Below are positions 1 through 7,973 of a stretch of DNA of 29,323 nucleotides, one piece after another. The DNA comes from JAWPMV01 sp038527215 (GTDB lineage: Bacteria > Bacteroidota > Bacteroidia > J057), in the NCBI GenBank assembly GCA_038527215.1, contig JBCBGC010000107.1, positions 1 to 29,323 of the forward strand. Reading direction: 5' to 3'. The notes beneath the pieces were generated by a model. It had not been told where the DNA came from and did no database searches. It saw only the letters and a program-made list of their open reading frames with translations. Numbering within the stretch: position 1 is the first letter of the stretch; each line of letters begins with the position of its first letter. A program made the position numbers and the translations under genes.

Positions 1-151
1 GCAGCTGCAAGCTGCGGATAGGATTTCCCTGCGGAATCGCAGTTCTGTTCAGCGAATGCTGGCCTTCTCTCAGCATCCGCTGAGACCATCCCAGCGGATG
101 CAATCCGCTGCTACCGATGCCATCGAGTATTTACGGTGTCCCACCGACCCC
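1..151 (+). repeat. Direct repeat, copy 1 of a 151-bp unit
   Basis: Bases 1-151 match 258-408 at a fixed offset of 257, with two differences visible by eye (A/T at base 20 and G/A at base 126). The unit carries several hairpin modules and ends in GTGTCCCACCGACCCC. The true left end may lie outside the window. Confidence 0.9.
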
Positions 152-257
152 ACCCGTAACACTGGCTTCCAGCCGGTCATCGCGCCACCGCCACGGATAT
201 CATCCGCGGCCCATGGCCATCCGGCGGAAAGAATTCCGCCTGGGCAGGACCGTGCCT

Positions 258-408
258 GCAGCTGCAAGCTGCGGATTGGATTTCCCTGCGGAATCGCAGT
301 TCTGTTCAGCGAATGCTGGCCTTCTCTCAGCATCCGCTGAGACCATCCCAGCGGATGCAATCCGCTGCTACCGATGCCATCGAATATTTACGGTGTCCCA
401 CCGACCCC
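258..408 (+). repeat. Direct repeat, copy 2 of the 151-bp unit
   Basis: This is the second copy of the sequence at 1-151, almost identical. The 106 bases between the copies hold further palindromes related to those at 20911-21560. The near identity suggests a recent duplication or gene conversion (inference). Confidence 0.9.
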
Positions 409-464
409 TCCTCGCATCTTGCAGCTTCGGCCAAAAAGGACCATAACATACAGCCCATAAAAAA

Positions 465-490
465 AAGCGCCGTCCCCTCGGACGGCGCTT
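465..490 (-). terminator. Rho-independent terminator of the sdh operon
   Basis: An 11-bp stem AAGCGCCGTCC (465-475) pairs with GGACGGCGCTT (480-490) around the loop CCTC. The plus-strand A-run at 459-466 becomes the T-tract when read on the minus strand. It lies 20 bases beyond the sdhB stop codon, where the operon should end. Confidence 0.9.
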
Positions 491-509
491 CTTTATATCA
501 ACTCCCTTC

Positions 510-1265
510 CTAAACCGTAGTCTCAGAAGCGATGGAAGAACGCAGGTAATCGGCGTTCATCTTGGCGATGTTGGTGATGGAAATGCCTTTGGGGCATTGT
601 ACTTCACAGGCCCCGGTATTGGTACAGTTGCCGAATCCGGCTTCGTCCATGGTTTGCACCATTTTCTGCACCCGACGATTCCGTTCTGGTTGCCCTTGAG
701 GCAGGGTGCCCAAGTGAGAAACCTTGGCGGAGACGAAGAGCATAGCAGAAGCATTTTTGCAACTGGCTACACAAGCCGCGCATCCGATACACTCGGCAGC
801 ATTCATGGCCTCGTCAGCCACTTCTTTCCCAATGGGAATTTCGTTGGCGTCTGGGGCGCTACCCGTGCTGGCGGTGATGAAGCCGCCCGCTTGAATGATA
901 TCATCAAAGGGGGTACGGTCCACCATCAGGTCTTTGATGACCGGGAAGGCCTTGGCGCGCCAGGGTTCGATGTAGATGGTGTCTCCATCACTGAAGGAGC
1001 GCATGTGCAACTGGCAGGTAGTAGTTAGACGGCTGGGGCCGTGGGCCTGCCCATTGATCATCAGGCCACAAGATCCACAGATCCCTTCCCTGCAGTCATG
1101 GTCAAAGGCGACAGGCTCTTCCTGCTTGGCCACCAATTGCTCATTGAGCACGTCCAGCATTTCGAGGAAAGACATTTCCGGAGAAACATCGTCCAGGGTA
1201 TAGTCTTTAATCTGGCCCTTGGAATTGGGTCCTTTTTGCCGCCAGATTTTCAGATTTATCTTCAT
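510..1265 (-). CDS. sdhB: Succinate dehydrogenase iron-sulfur subunit
   Basis: This is the electron-transfer subunit of complex II, passing electrons from the SdhA flavin to quinone at the inner membrane. The 251-residue protein shows all three cluster sites. The plant-type [2Fe-2S] ligands are C58, C63, C66 and C84. The CxxCxxC...C set C159, C162, C165, C169 serves the cubane cluster, and C214, C220 and C224 complete the [3Fe-4S] region. It is the last gene of sdhCAB, 45 bases after sdhA, and is followed directly by the operon terminator. Bacteroidota fumarate reductases have the same layout, so direction of catalysis cannot be decided from sequence alone. SdhB is the likelier name given the aerobic-looking neighbourhood (inference). 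Confidence 0.96.
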   Translation of the reverse strand: MKINLKIWRQKGPNSKGQIKDYTLDDVSPEMSFLEMLDVLNEQLVAKQEEPVAFDHDCREGICGSCGLMINGQAHGPSRLTTTCQLHMRSFSDGDTIYIEPWRAKAFPVIKDLMVDRTPFDDIIQAGGFITASTGSAPDANEIPIGKEVADEAMNAAECIGCAACVASCKNASAMLFVSAKVSHLGTLPQGQPERNRRVQKMVQTMDEAGFGNCTNTGACEVQCPKGISITNIAKMNADYLRSSIASETTV

Positions 1266-1310
1266 AGTTTCTTAATTCAATGGATAGGTTGAAAAATATT
1301 GCGGACCAGC

Positions 1311-3257
1311 TTAGACGTAGCTCCGGGTTTTGAGTTCTACAAAGTTGAATTCGAGTTCTTCTTTATGCATGACCGACTGCTCTCCGTTTTTGTATTCCCA
1401 GGCCCCTACGAAGGCGAAATCCTCGTCATTACGGGTCGCTTCTCCGTCTGCACTTTGGTACTCCTCGCGGAAATGGCCCCCGCAGGACTCATTGCGCTGC
1501 AAGGCGTCGTCTACCATCAGTTCTCCCAACTCCAGGAAGTCAGCCGTTCTCCAGGCTTTTTGTAACTCAGGGTTATACTCGTTATCAGAACCAGGCACGA
1601 AGACATTTTTCCGAAAATCTTCTTTCAACTCCTGGATCATCAGTTTGGCTTTTTTCAAGCCTTCCCCGGTACGGGCCATGCCGCAGTAGTCCCACATGAT
1701 TTTTCCGAGGGCTTTGTGGAAAGTATCCACTGAACGAGGGTTTGGCCCTTGATTGTTCAGGTAGAAGTCAATCTCCTGACGGGTGGTTTCTTCCGCTTCG
1801 GCGAAGGCAGGATGATCGGTGGTTGGGTGGTCATCCAATGGCTGGTCAGCCAGGTAATTACCGATGGTGAATGGAATGACAAAGTAACCATCAGCCAAGC
1901 CTTGCATCAAGGCACTGGCTCCCAGACGGTTGGCTCCATGGTCAGAGAAGTTAGCTTCTCCGAGGGCATATAGTCCCGGAATGTTGGTGCTCAGGTTATA
2001 ATCTACCCACAGTCCTCCCATGGTATAGTGAACCGCAGGGAAAATCCGCATGGGTACTTCATAAGGATTGTCATCGGTGATCCGCTGGTACATTTCAAAG
2101 AGGTTGCCATAGCGTGCCTCAACCACATCTTTGCCCAAGCGCTTGATAGAGTCGGCGAAGTCAAGGAAAACCGCTTCGCTGCCTTCCATCACACTGCGTC
2201 CCTCATCGGTGACATATTTGGCGTTCCGGGAAGCCACATCACGTGGCACGAGGTTACCGAAGGATGGGTATTTTCTTTCGAGATAGTAGTCTCTTTCTGC
2301 TTCCGGTATGTCTACGGGTTTTATCTCTCCTTTCCGAACCTTCTCAGCCATTTCCTGGGTTTTGGGAACCCATACCCGGCCATCATTCCGAAGCGACTCA
2401 GACATCAGCGTCAGTTTGGACTGATAATCTCCGTGCTGAGGAATACAGGTTGGGTGAATCTGCACATAGCAGGGGTTGGCAAAGAGGGCCCCTTTTTTGT
2501 GGGCTCTCCAGGCAGCAGTTGTATTAGAGTTCATGGCGTTGGTGGAAAGGAAATAGACGTTTCCGTATCCGCCAGAAGCCAATACTACGGCGTCCGCCGC
2601 ATGTTTTTCCAACTCACCAGTGAGGAGGTTTTTGACAATCACGCCTTTGGCGTGTCCGTCGATGAGGACAATGTCAAGCACCTCACGACGTGGGAGAGAC
2701 TCGACATTCCCCAGGCCGATCTGACGGCTCAGCCCAGAGTAAGCACCTAGCAGGAGCTGCTGTCCGGTCTGCCCACGGGCATAAAAGGTCCGGCTTACCT
2801 GTGCGCCACCAAAAGAGCGGTTGGCGAGATAACCTCCGTATTCCCGGGCAAAAGGGACACCCTGAGCCACGGCCTGGTCGATGATATTCACACTGACCTG
2901 AGCCAGACGATATACATTGGACTCACGAGAACGATAATCACCTCCTTTGATGGTATCATAGAAGAGGCGGTAGACGCTGTCCCCATCGTTCTGGTAATTT
3001 TTAGCAGCATTGATTCCTCCCTGGGCGGCGATACTGTGCGCCCTGCGCGGACTGTCCTGGAAGCAGAAGGTCGTAACCTTGTAGCCCAGTTCGGCCAAAG
3101 ATGCCGCAGCAGAGGCTCCCGCCAGTCCGGTTCCTACGACAATGATTTTGAATTTTCGCTTGTTGGCTGGGTTTACCAGCTTGATGTCGAATTTATGCTG
3201 ATCCCATTGCTCCGAAAGTGGTCCGGTAGGAGAATTTGATACAAGTTTCATAGACAT
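1311..3257 (-). CDS. sdhA: Succinate dehydrogenase flavoprotein subunit
   Basis: This is the catalytic subunit that oxidises succinate to fumarate in the TCA cycle. The 648-residue length is normal for the type-B family. The Rossmann FAD motif VGTGLAGASAA lies at about residues 41-51. The flavinylation motif RRAHSIAAQGG follows, with H74 as the expected covalent FAD attachment site. The active-site regions HPTCIPQHGD and RDVASRNAKYV are present, as is the C-terminal FAD contact HGANRLGASAL. The protein sits 20 bases downstream of sdhC and 45 bases upstream of sdhB on the minus strand, so the three are one transcript. No truncation or missing key residue is seen. The alternative name is the fumarate reductase subunit FrdA. 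Confidence 0.97.
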   Translation of the reverse strand: MSMKLVSNSPTGPLSEQWDQHKFDIKLVNPANKRKFKIIVVGTGLAGASAAASLAELGYKVTTFCFQDSPRRAHSIAAQGGINAAKNYQNDGDSVYRLFYDTIKGGDYRSRESNVYRLAQVSVNIIDQAVAQGVPFAREYGGYLANRSFGGAQVSRTFYARGQTGQQLLLGAYSGLSRQIGLGNVESLPRREVLDIVLIDGHAKGVIVKNLLTGELEKHAADAVVLASGGYGNVYFLSTNAMNSNTTAAWRAHKKGALFANPCYVQIHPTCIPQHGDYQSKLTLMSESLRNDGRVWVPKTQEMAEKVRKGEIKPVDIPEAERDYYLERKYPSFGNLVPRDVASRNAKYVTDEGRSVMEGSEAVFLDFADSIKRLGKDVVEARYGNLFEMYQRITDDNPYEVPMRIFPAVHYTMGGLWVDYNLSTNIPGLYALGEANFSDHGANRLGASALMQGLADGYFVIPFTIGNYLADQPLDDHPTTDHPAFAEAEETTRQEIDFYLNNQGPNPRSVDTFHKALGKIMWDYCGMARTGEGLKKAKLMIQELKEDFRKNVFVPGSDNEYNPELQKAWRTADFLELGELMVDDALQRNESCGGHFREEYQSADGEATRNDEDFAFVGAWEYKNGEQSVMHKEELEFNFVELKTRSYV

Positions 3258-3277
3258 TGATTACTTAAAGAACCGGT

Positions 3278-4114
3278 TTAAAAAAGGCCTAAATCACGAA
3301 ACAGAAAGAAAAGCGGCATAGCCGCAAAAACGATGGGAACGCCCACTGCGATGACAGTTCCTATATTCATTATGGCCGGGGTGTATTTCTTGTGCACGAA
3401 TCCGAGCGTACGGAAGGCACTTTGGAAACCGTGGCTTAGGTGAAATGCCAGGAGTACCAGGGCCAATACATAAAAGACGACGATATACCAACGGTCAGCA
3501 CTGAAAGAGGCTTTCACTACTTCCGTCATGGATATGGCGCTATATTTTTCTTTGGGCAGGTCCATGGCGCGCAGCTCACCGAGTACTTCGTAGTCGACAT
3601 AGCTGTTTTTATCCAGGACCATGGCTCCATTGCTATCGAGGACAGGTTCTTTCAACTTCCAGGCTTCTTCATAGGCCTGCGTCAAAGTGATTTCCTGGGT
3701 TCCATCTCCAAATTTGTATTTGCCCCAGAACATCACCAGGTGCAAAATCAGGAAGGTCAATACAATGGTACCGGAAAGCCCCATGTTGCGGGAAAACCAG
3801 TTGCTGGAAGCAGCCTGACTTTTATTAAAGGCGTACTTCTCTGGCCGGGCTTTGTTGTTGTTACTCGTCAGGACGGCTGCGAGAATGATGTGCGCAATAA
3901 AGCCTCCAAACAAGACCCATTCCAGGATTTTGATGATGGAGGTGGTGGTCATGAAGCGGGTGTACTCATTAAAGGCCAGCCCACCGTCACTTTTAAACAA
4001 CAGAATGTTTCCACTCACATGTACAAACAAGAAGGAGACGAGAAACAGTCCGGTTAGCCCCATCAGGAATTTTTTTCCTATTGAAGAAGAAAAAGTTGAA
4101 GCTAATGAACTCAT
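3278..4114 (-). CDS. sdhC: Succinate dehydrogenase cytochrome b subunit (b558 type, single membrane subunit)
   Basis: This is the membrane anchor and diheme cytochrome b of complex II, where quinone is reduced. In 278 residues I see five hydrophobic helices at roughly 17-37, 65-83, 113-131, 208-228 and 247-270. Histidines H32, H75, H125, H225 and H228 lie in or next to these helices and are candidate axial ligands of the two hemes. No sdhD is present, which fits the type-B enzymes of Bacteroidota, epsilonproteobacteria and Bacillus. A polar stretch of about 70 residues between helices 3 and 4 is longer than the minimal fold needs. It is the first gene of the operon, and transcription probably starts in the divergent spacer at 4115-4421. 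Confidence 0.93.
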   Translation of the reverse strand: MSSLASTFSSSIGKKFLMGLTGLFLVSFLFVHVSGNILLFKSDGGLAFNEYTRFMTTTSIIKILEWVLFGGFIAHIILAAVLTSNNNKARPEKYAFNKSQAASSNWFSRNMGLSGTIVLTFLILHLVMFWGKYKFGDGTQEITLTQAYEEAWKLKEPVLDSNGAMVLDKNSYVDYEVLGELRAMDLPKEKYSAISMTEVVKASFSADRWYIVVFYVLALVLLAFHLSHGFQSAFRTLGFVHKKYTPAIMNIGTVIAVGVPIVFAAMPLFFLFRDLGLF

Positions 4115-4148
4115 ATAGGTGTGTTAAATGTAGATTTCGTAGATGGGT

Positions 4149-4179
4149 TAAAATTAGGTTGACCCTCCGCGAATGTCAA
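4149..4179 (-). promoter_or_regulatory. Candidate promoter of sdhCAB
   Basis: On the minus strand, TTGAC (TTG at 4179-4177) is followed after 20 bases by TAATTTTA (4156-4149). This is one mismatch from the Bacteroidota -7 element TAnnTTTG with a -33 TTG. The predicted start would give a leader of about 28 bases before the sdhC ATG. The A/T-rich context makes a chance match possible. Confidence 0.35.
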
Positions 4180-4354
4180 GCTAAGATTTATCAGCTAAAG
4201 GTAGTTTAGAATGATTCTACACTAATAGCGGAATTTCCTCTAACCTGGCACCTAAAATATTCAATTTTCTCTATATAGCGAACCCCGACAATGGAAAAAT
4301 GTTTCCTGTACGTAAAAACCTTTTCACTTTTTTTGCGTTTTTAATGTTTAAACA

Positions 4355-4384
4355 TTGAAAAATAGAAAAAAGCCCTTACTTTTG
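4355..4384 (+). promoter_or_regulatory. Bacteroidota-type promoter of the YceI-like gene
   Basis: TTG at 4355-4357 is followed after 19 bases by TACTTTTG at 4377-4384. This is an exact fit to TTG-N19-TAnnTTTG, the consensus for the Bacteroidota housekeeping sigma factor. The predicted start leaves a leader of about 30 bases ending in the A-rich stretch before the ATG at 4422. Confidence 0.65.
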
Positions 4385-4421
4385 TCCCGCAATCTCCAAC
4401 ATTGTCAATTAATAGAAAACT

Positions 4422-5105
4422 ATGCAAAACAAATTTTTCATCTTCACAATTTCTCTGCTGGCCCTTACTTTGGTCGCTTGTGGAGGTAAAAAAGAAGCCA
4501 CCGTTGATACAGCTGATCAAGCCGCGGTAGCAGAAGCGAACAGCACTGCAGTTGAGTATGCAGTAGACCTGGGGGCCAGCTCTCTCGCCTGGACCGCCAA
4601 AAAAGTAACTGGACAGCACAATGGCGTAGTGCCCATCACTGAGGGCTCTTTCAGCATGGAAAATGGTACCGTAACTGCTGGTTCTTTCACCATCGATATG
4701 GCGAGCCTGAAAGTGCTTGATATTGAGGACGAAGAAACCAACGGTAAACTCACCGGACACCTGAACTCTCCTGACTTCTTCAACACGGCTGAATTCCCGG
4801 CTGCTTCTTTCGAAGTAACCAAGGCAGTTGCCGTAGCTGACGACTCTACCAAGACCCACGATATCTCCGGTAACCTCACCATCAAGGGGATCTCTAAAGA
4901 AATTACCTTCCCAGCCAACGTAAGCCTGACCGACGGAACTTTTGCTGCCATGGCAGACTTCAACATCGACCGCACTGAGTGGGACATCCGCTATGGTTCC
5001 GGTAAATTCTTCGAAGACCTGGGAGACAAAACCATCTATGATGACATCAATTTGGTTCTGAACCTGGTAGCAAAACCTGCTACAAGCCCAACCGCTATGC
5101 GGTAA
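4422..5105 (+). CDS. YceI-family lipoprotein
   Basis: YceI proteins are lipocalin-like beta-barrels that bind isoprenoid or other amphiphilic ligands in the envelope; the ligand here is unknown. The first 20 residues form a lipoprotein signal with lipobox LVAC (C20), so the mature protein should be lipid-anchored. A linker rich in Ala/Asp/Glu (about 25-45) precedes the YceI domain (about 46-220). Typical family segments are visible, such as SSLAWTAKKVTGQHNG, the KLTGHLNSPDFFN strand region and NLTIKGISKEITFP. It is a single-gene unit with its own promoter (4355-4384) and a terminator at 5130-5151. Codon use is noticeably C-ending in the second half, which often goes with good expression (inference). 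Confidence 0.92.
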   Translation: MQNKFFIFTISLLALTLVACGGKKEATVDTADQAAVAEANSTAVEYAVDLGASSLAWTAKKVTGQHNGVVPITEGSFSMENGTVTAGSFTIDMASLKVLDIEDEETNGKLTGHLNSPDFFNTAEFPAASFEVTKAVAVADDSTKTHDISGNLTIKGISKEITFPANVSLTDGTFAAMADFNIDRTEWDIRYGSGKFFEDLGDKTIYDDINLVLNLVAKPATSPTAMR

Positions 5106-5129
5106 AAGGTTCGAATTTTCTTTTTTTTT

Positions 5130-5157
5130 AGCACCTCCGAAAGGGGGTGCTTTTTTT
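5130..5157. terminator. Bidirectional terminator between convergent genes
   Basis: The stem GCACCTCC (5131-5138) pairs with GGGGGTGC (5143-5150), with one G-T pair and a GAAA loop. T7 follows on the right (5151-5157) and T9 on the left (5121-5129). It clearly terminates the YceI-like gene. It overlaps the stop codon region of the minus-strand TPR gene at 5156; the left flank reads as an A-run on that strand, so its use in that direction is less certain. Confidence 0.8.
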
Positions 5158-7960
5158 ATGGCAGCGCTCTTAGCTCCTTTAACCTTGCTTCCGCTTGCGC
5201 CAACTTTGAGTCGGGATCAGCTGCTTTGAGTGAGGCTACCCGCTGGGCATACATGTCGACTCCCAGCTCTTTGAGCTGCTTATGTAATCGGTGATCAGGA
5301 GGGATAGCGGTAGCGGCAAGTTGAAAGGCCTGCTCAAACGAATCGAGGCCTGCTTCAATTTGTTCCTGATCAAGATACATCTTGGCTCTCCAATAGTTCA
5401 GGAAAGCAAAGTTGGCCTTGGTTTGAGGGAGCGCAGGTTTCCACAGGCTTTCAGCTTTGAGAAAATAATGAGCGGCGGAGTCTAGAGCTTTGTTCTGATA
5501 AGCCGTGATTCCTACCCAATAATAATCCGTGCCCACAATCGGGTGTTGAGCCCCCAAAGCAGCGGATCGGTAGATTGCGGCCTGTCTTAAATGGAGGTAG
5601 GCGGAATCATAGCGCATTTTTTTTCGAAAAATCAGGCCTATTCTGTTATGGGTATTGGCCATTTCCAGGGAATCAACCGGCTGAATATTCTCCAGGATAT
5701 TCAACGATACGCGGGAGAAGATTAAGGCGGAATCCAGTTTTCCTAACCTATCCAGCACGATTCCCCACAACTGATAAATGGGAAACATAGCTGGGCTATT
5801 TTCTCCATGTAGAGCTTTGCGGTTGGGATATATATAATTCAGGTAAATGGCAGCTGAATCGTACTTCCCAATATGGAAGAAGTTGACCGCGAAGTTTTGG
5901 TACATGTCATAGGTCCTGGGGTGGCTTCTCCCAAAGGTTTTTTCCATCAGGGCTACGGATTTTCGCATATAAACCATGCCGGAGTCGAATTTACGCTGGT
6001 CCCCATAAAATTTAGAGAGGTTGTTGTAGGAAACGATCAGCTCCATGGGCCTTTCATCGCTATTTTTTACTGCTATTTCCAGAGACTGTTCATAGTAGAA
6101 CTTTGCAGAATCTAAGCTTTTGGTCGTGGAGAATAATAACCCCAGGTCATCATAAATAATGGCCCGTTTGAAGTGGTTGGGTTCCCAAATCCCTTCCCCA
6201 ATGCTTTGCGCTTTTTTGAGGTAGACATAGGCAGAATCGAATTGACGGAGGACCATATAGCTTCTTCCCAGGTCCTGGTAATTTTTACAAATGATGGCAT
6301 TAGAAGGACTTAAGGTTTCCTCAAATATTTTGTTGCTTTTGCGATAGTAGAATAAAGCGGAATCATACTGGTTGAAATCAGCATACAACTGGCCCAGGTT
6401 TGAAAGGGAGTTAGCGGTTTCGGGATGGTCGGGAGCTAGGATATGGTTATTCAAGGAGATGCTTTCCCGAATGTAGAAGAGGGCAGAATCGTATTGTTTC
6501 AATATTCTAAAAGAAATGGAAAGATCGTTGTAAACAGAACCGAACTCCGGATGGGAATCTGGATGAACCTGCTTACGCAGCATGAGTGATTTTCTTTGGT
6601 ACTTTAAGGAAGAATCGGCTTGGTTTTTATCAATAAACTGTAATCCTAACTGGCTGAATCCTTTGGCAATGGCCCGTAAATCCAGCGAATCCTGTTGCTG
6701 TTGAATTTTAAGGGCAGCTCGTTGGTAAAAAATGGCGGAGTCCAGTTTGCCCATTTCCATTAGAATGGAAGATTTTACATAGTATGAATTGGCCATTTTC
6801 GAATGGCTAGGAGGATAGAGCTTTCTTTTTACCTGCGCTGCTTTGTTATGTACCATGATGGCGGAGTCAGGTTCTCCCATGACGATATATATGCCAGCCA
6901 AGCGGTCATATTGATTAGCTTGTTCCTTTTCGGCTTGGCTGTCAAGAGAGAATATGGCCAGGCTTTTCTTCCGGTAGAGCAGGCAGGAATCATATGCTCC
7001 CTGATTCCAGTAGTTAGCAGCGAGCTTTCCATAGAGGTCCCCCAGTTCCTGACTTCGTGGTTTAAGGCGGCTCAATACTTTTGCTTGTATCTGGAGGGCC
7101 TGGATCGCCTTTTGGTATTGGAAAGTGAACTCAAGCACTTTTATTTTGAGAGACAATGCCTCCAGTTTGGTTTTGATGGCGGCTTCATTATCTGTGATCG
7201 ATTGCTGGATCAGACTAAGGTCTTGTTTAGCCCGCTCAATGGCAGCTAAATTATTCCCCACATCGAGGTCCTGCGCCTCCAAAATCAAGATCACTGAATC
7301 TAACTCCCCTCGGCGGAAGGCCTCATAGGCCCTGCGATAATATTCCGCTGCAAAGTCCAGGTTTACCCGGGCGAGTTCTTGGGTTACTTTTGGTAAGCGA
7401 TTAGTAGTGGCGTCCAGTTGTTCTTTCAGCAGGCGTTCGGCTTCCCAGCGATCGGCTATTTTGCGTCCCATATCGGTTTCTAGCTCGGCCAGGGCTTTTT
7501 CCTGATTGTTTTTCAAGCGCTCGATATACCGGTCATAGCGGCGGGTGATAGAGCGGAGATTGATATCGTAGAGCTCGGTTTGGGCTTTGGCGAGGCTTCC
7601 CCTGGGGGCCAGGTAGATACGAAGCTTCTCCCTGCGGGGAATCACTACGTCCAGTAATTCTCGCTGATTGACAACCTCTAAGCCGGCCTTTTCTACGCTG
7701 ATGCCTACAGAACTGCCACCCGGTAAGCCTCTGAAGAGAATGGAAAACTCTCCCTGGGCGTTGGAATTGGCCGCGGTGGCGAAGTCTGCTGACACATAAG
7801 CCTGGTCCACGTATTGTATCTGGCCGGTTTTATACTGGCTGTTGTGAAGGCTGACCTGCCCTTGCAGGGGGATGTCCTGGGCAAAGATGCTTCCCACTGC
7901 CTGTAGCAGGAACAGCAGGCTGCAATTCAGGTGGAAAGCCTTGAGTAGGGGGTTTTTCAT
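5156..7960 (-). CDS. Exported TPR-array protein, paralogue 1 (14 TPR units)
   Basis: The function is unknown. The 934-residue protein begins with a signal peptide ending near AQ-D29, so it should leave the cytoplasm. Residues about 29-115 look like a beta-sandwich similar in style to carboxypeptidase-regulatory-like domains (SLHNSQYKTGQIQYV, GEFSILFRGLP). Residues 116-240 are charged and helical, with the signature DMGRKIADRWEAERLL and then NLDFAAEYYRRAYEA. After a coiled linker come about 14 kinesin-light-chain-like TPR units of about 42 residues, recognisable by repeated YDSALFY-type motifs. Its start lies 13 bases after the stop of the gene before it, so it is the last gene of a tight operon with two paralogues. 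The last unit, near 865-895, is degenerate. No catalytic domain is visible; a protein-binding scaffold or sensor is the most I would infer. Confidence 0.88.
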   Translation of the reverse strand: MKNPLLKAFHLNCSLLFLLQAVGSIFAQDIPLQGQVSLHNSQYKTGQIQYVDQAYVSADFATAANSNAQGEFSILFRGLPGGSSVGISVEKAGLEVVNQRELLDVVIPRREKLRIYLAPRGSLAKAQTELYDINLRSITRRYDRYIERLKNNQEKALAELETDMGRKIADRWEAERLLKEQLDATTNRLPKVTQELARVNLDFAAEYYRRAYEAFRRGELDSVILILEAQDLDVGNNLAAIERAKQDLSLIQQSITDNEAAIKTKLEALSLKIKVLEFTFQYQKAIQALQIQAKVLSRLKPRSQELGDLYGKLAANYWNQGAYDSCLLYRKKSLAIFSLDSQAEKEQANQYDRLAGIYIVMGEPDSAIMVHNKAAQVKRKLYPPSHSKMANSYYVKSSILMEMGKLDSAIFYQRAALKIQQQQDSLDLRAIAKGFSQLGLQFIDKNQADSSLKYQRKSLMLRKQVHPDSHPEFGSVYNDLSISFRILKQYDSALFYIRESISLNNHILAPDHPETANSLSNLGQLYADFNQYDSALFYYRKSNKIFEETLSPSNAIICKNYQDLGRSYMVLRQFDSAYVYLKKAQSIGEGIWEPNHFKRAIIYDDLGLLFSTTKSLDSAKFYYEQSLEIAVKNSDERPMELIVSYNNLSKFYGDQRKFDSGMVYMRKSVALMEKTFGRSHPRTYDMYQNFAVNFFHIGKYDSAAIYLNYIYPNRKALHGENSPAMFPIYQLWGIVLDRLGKLDSALIFSRVSLNILENIQPVDSLEMANTHNRIGLIFRKKMRYDSAYLHLRQAAIYRSAALGAQHPIVGTDYYWVGITAYQNKALDSAAHYFLKAESLWKPALPQTKANFAFLNYWRAKMYLDQEQIEAGLDSFEQAFQLAATAIPPDHRLHKQLKELGVDMYAQRVASLKAADPDSKLAQAEARLKELRALP

Positions 7961-7973
7961 CTCTCCGAGGGGA

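Larger units (their letters stand above)
1..412. repeat. Mosaic of short palindromes (left array, runs off the window edge)
   Basis: This non-coding stretch is built almost entirely from short inverted repeats with 3-4 base spacers set close together. Examples are GCAGCTGCAAGCTGC at 1-15, CAGCGAATGCTG at 50-61, CTCAGCATCCGCTGAG at 69-84, CAGCGGAT-GCA-ATCCGCTG at 92-110, a degenerate CTGGCTTCCAGCCGG at 162-176 and GGCGGAA-AGAA-TTCCGCC at 223-240. The same modules and the linker GTGTCCCACCGA recur at 20911-21560. Open reading frames here are by-products of the repeats. The array starts at or before base 1 and ends just upstream of the sdh terminator. It resembles REP/BIME-type interspersed hairpin arrays in style, but I cannot name the family. 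Confidence 0.85.
4115..4421. other. Divergent intergenic region between sdhC and the yceI-like gene
   Basis: These 307 bases have no credible gene. They contain the candidate sdh promoter near its left end and a clear Bacteroidota-type promoter at 4355-4384 for the plus-strand gene. The middle is A/T-rich with no strong hairpin that I can see. Confidence 0.6.

Noticed and set aside
56..513. Several short open frames on both strands in the left array (peptides of TGFQPV / TGWKPV type)
   Set aside because: They are read through palindromic repeats, occur in parallel in the right array, overlap on both strands, and have no leader signals. They reflect repeat composition.
4341..4987. Open frames antisense to the YceI-like gene
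   Set aside because: They overlap a clear lipoprotein gene with its own promoter and terminator and have no family features.
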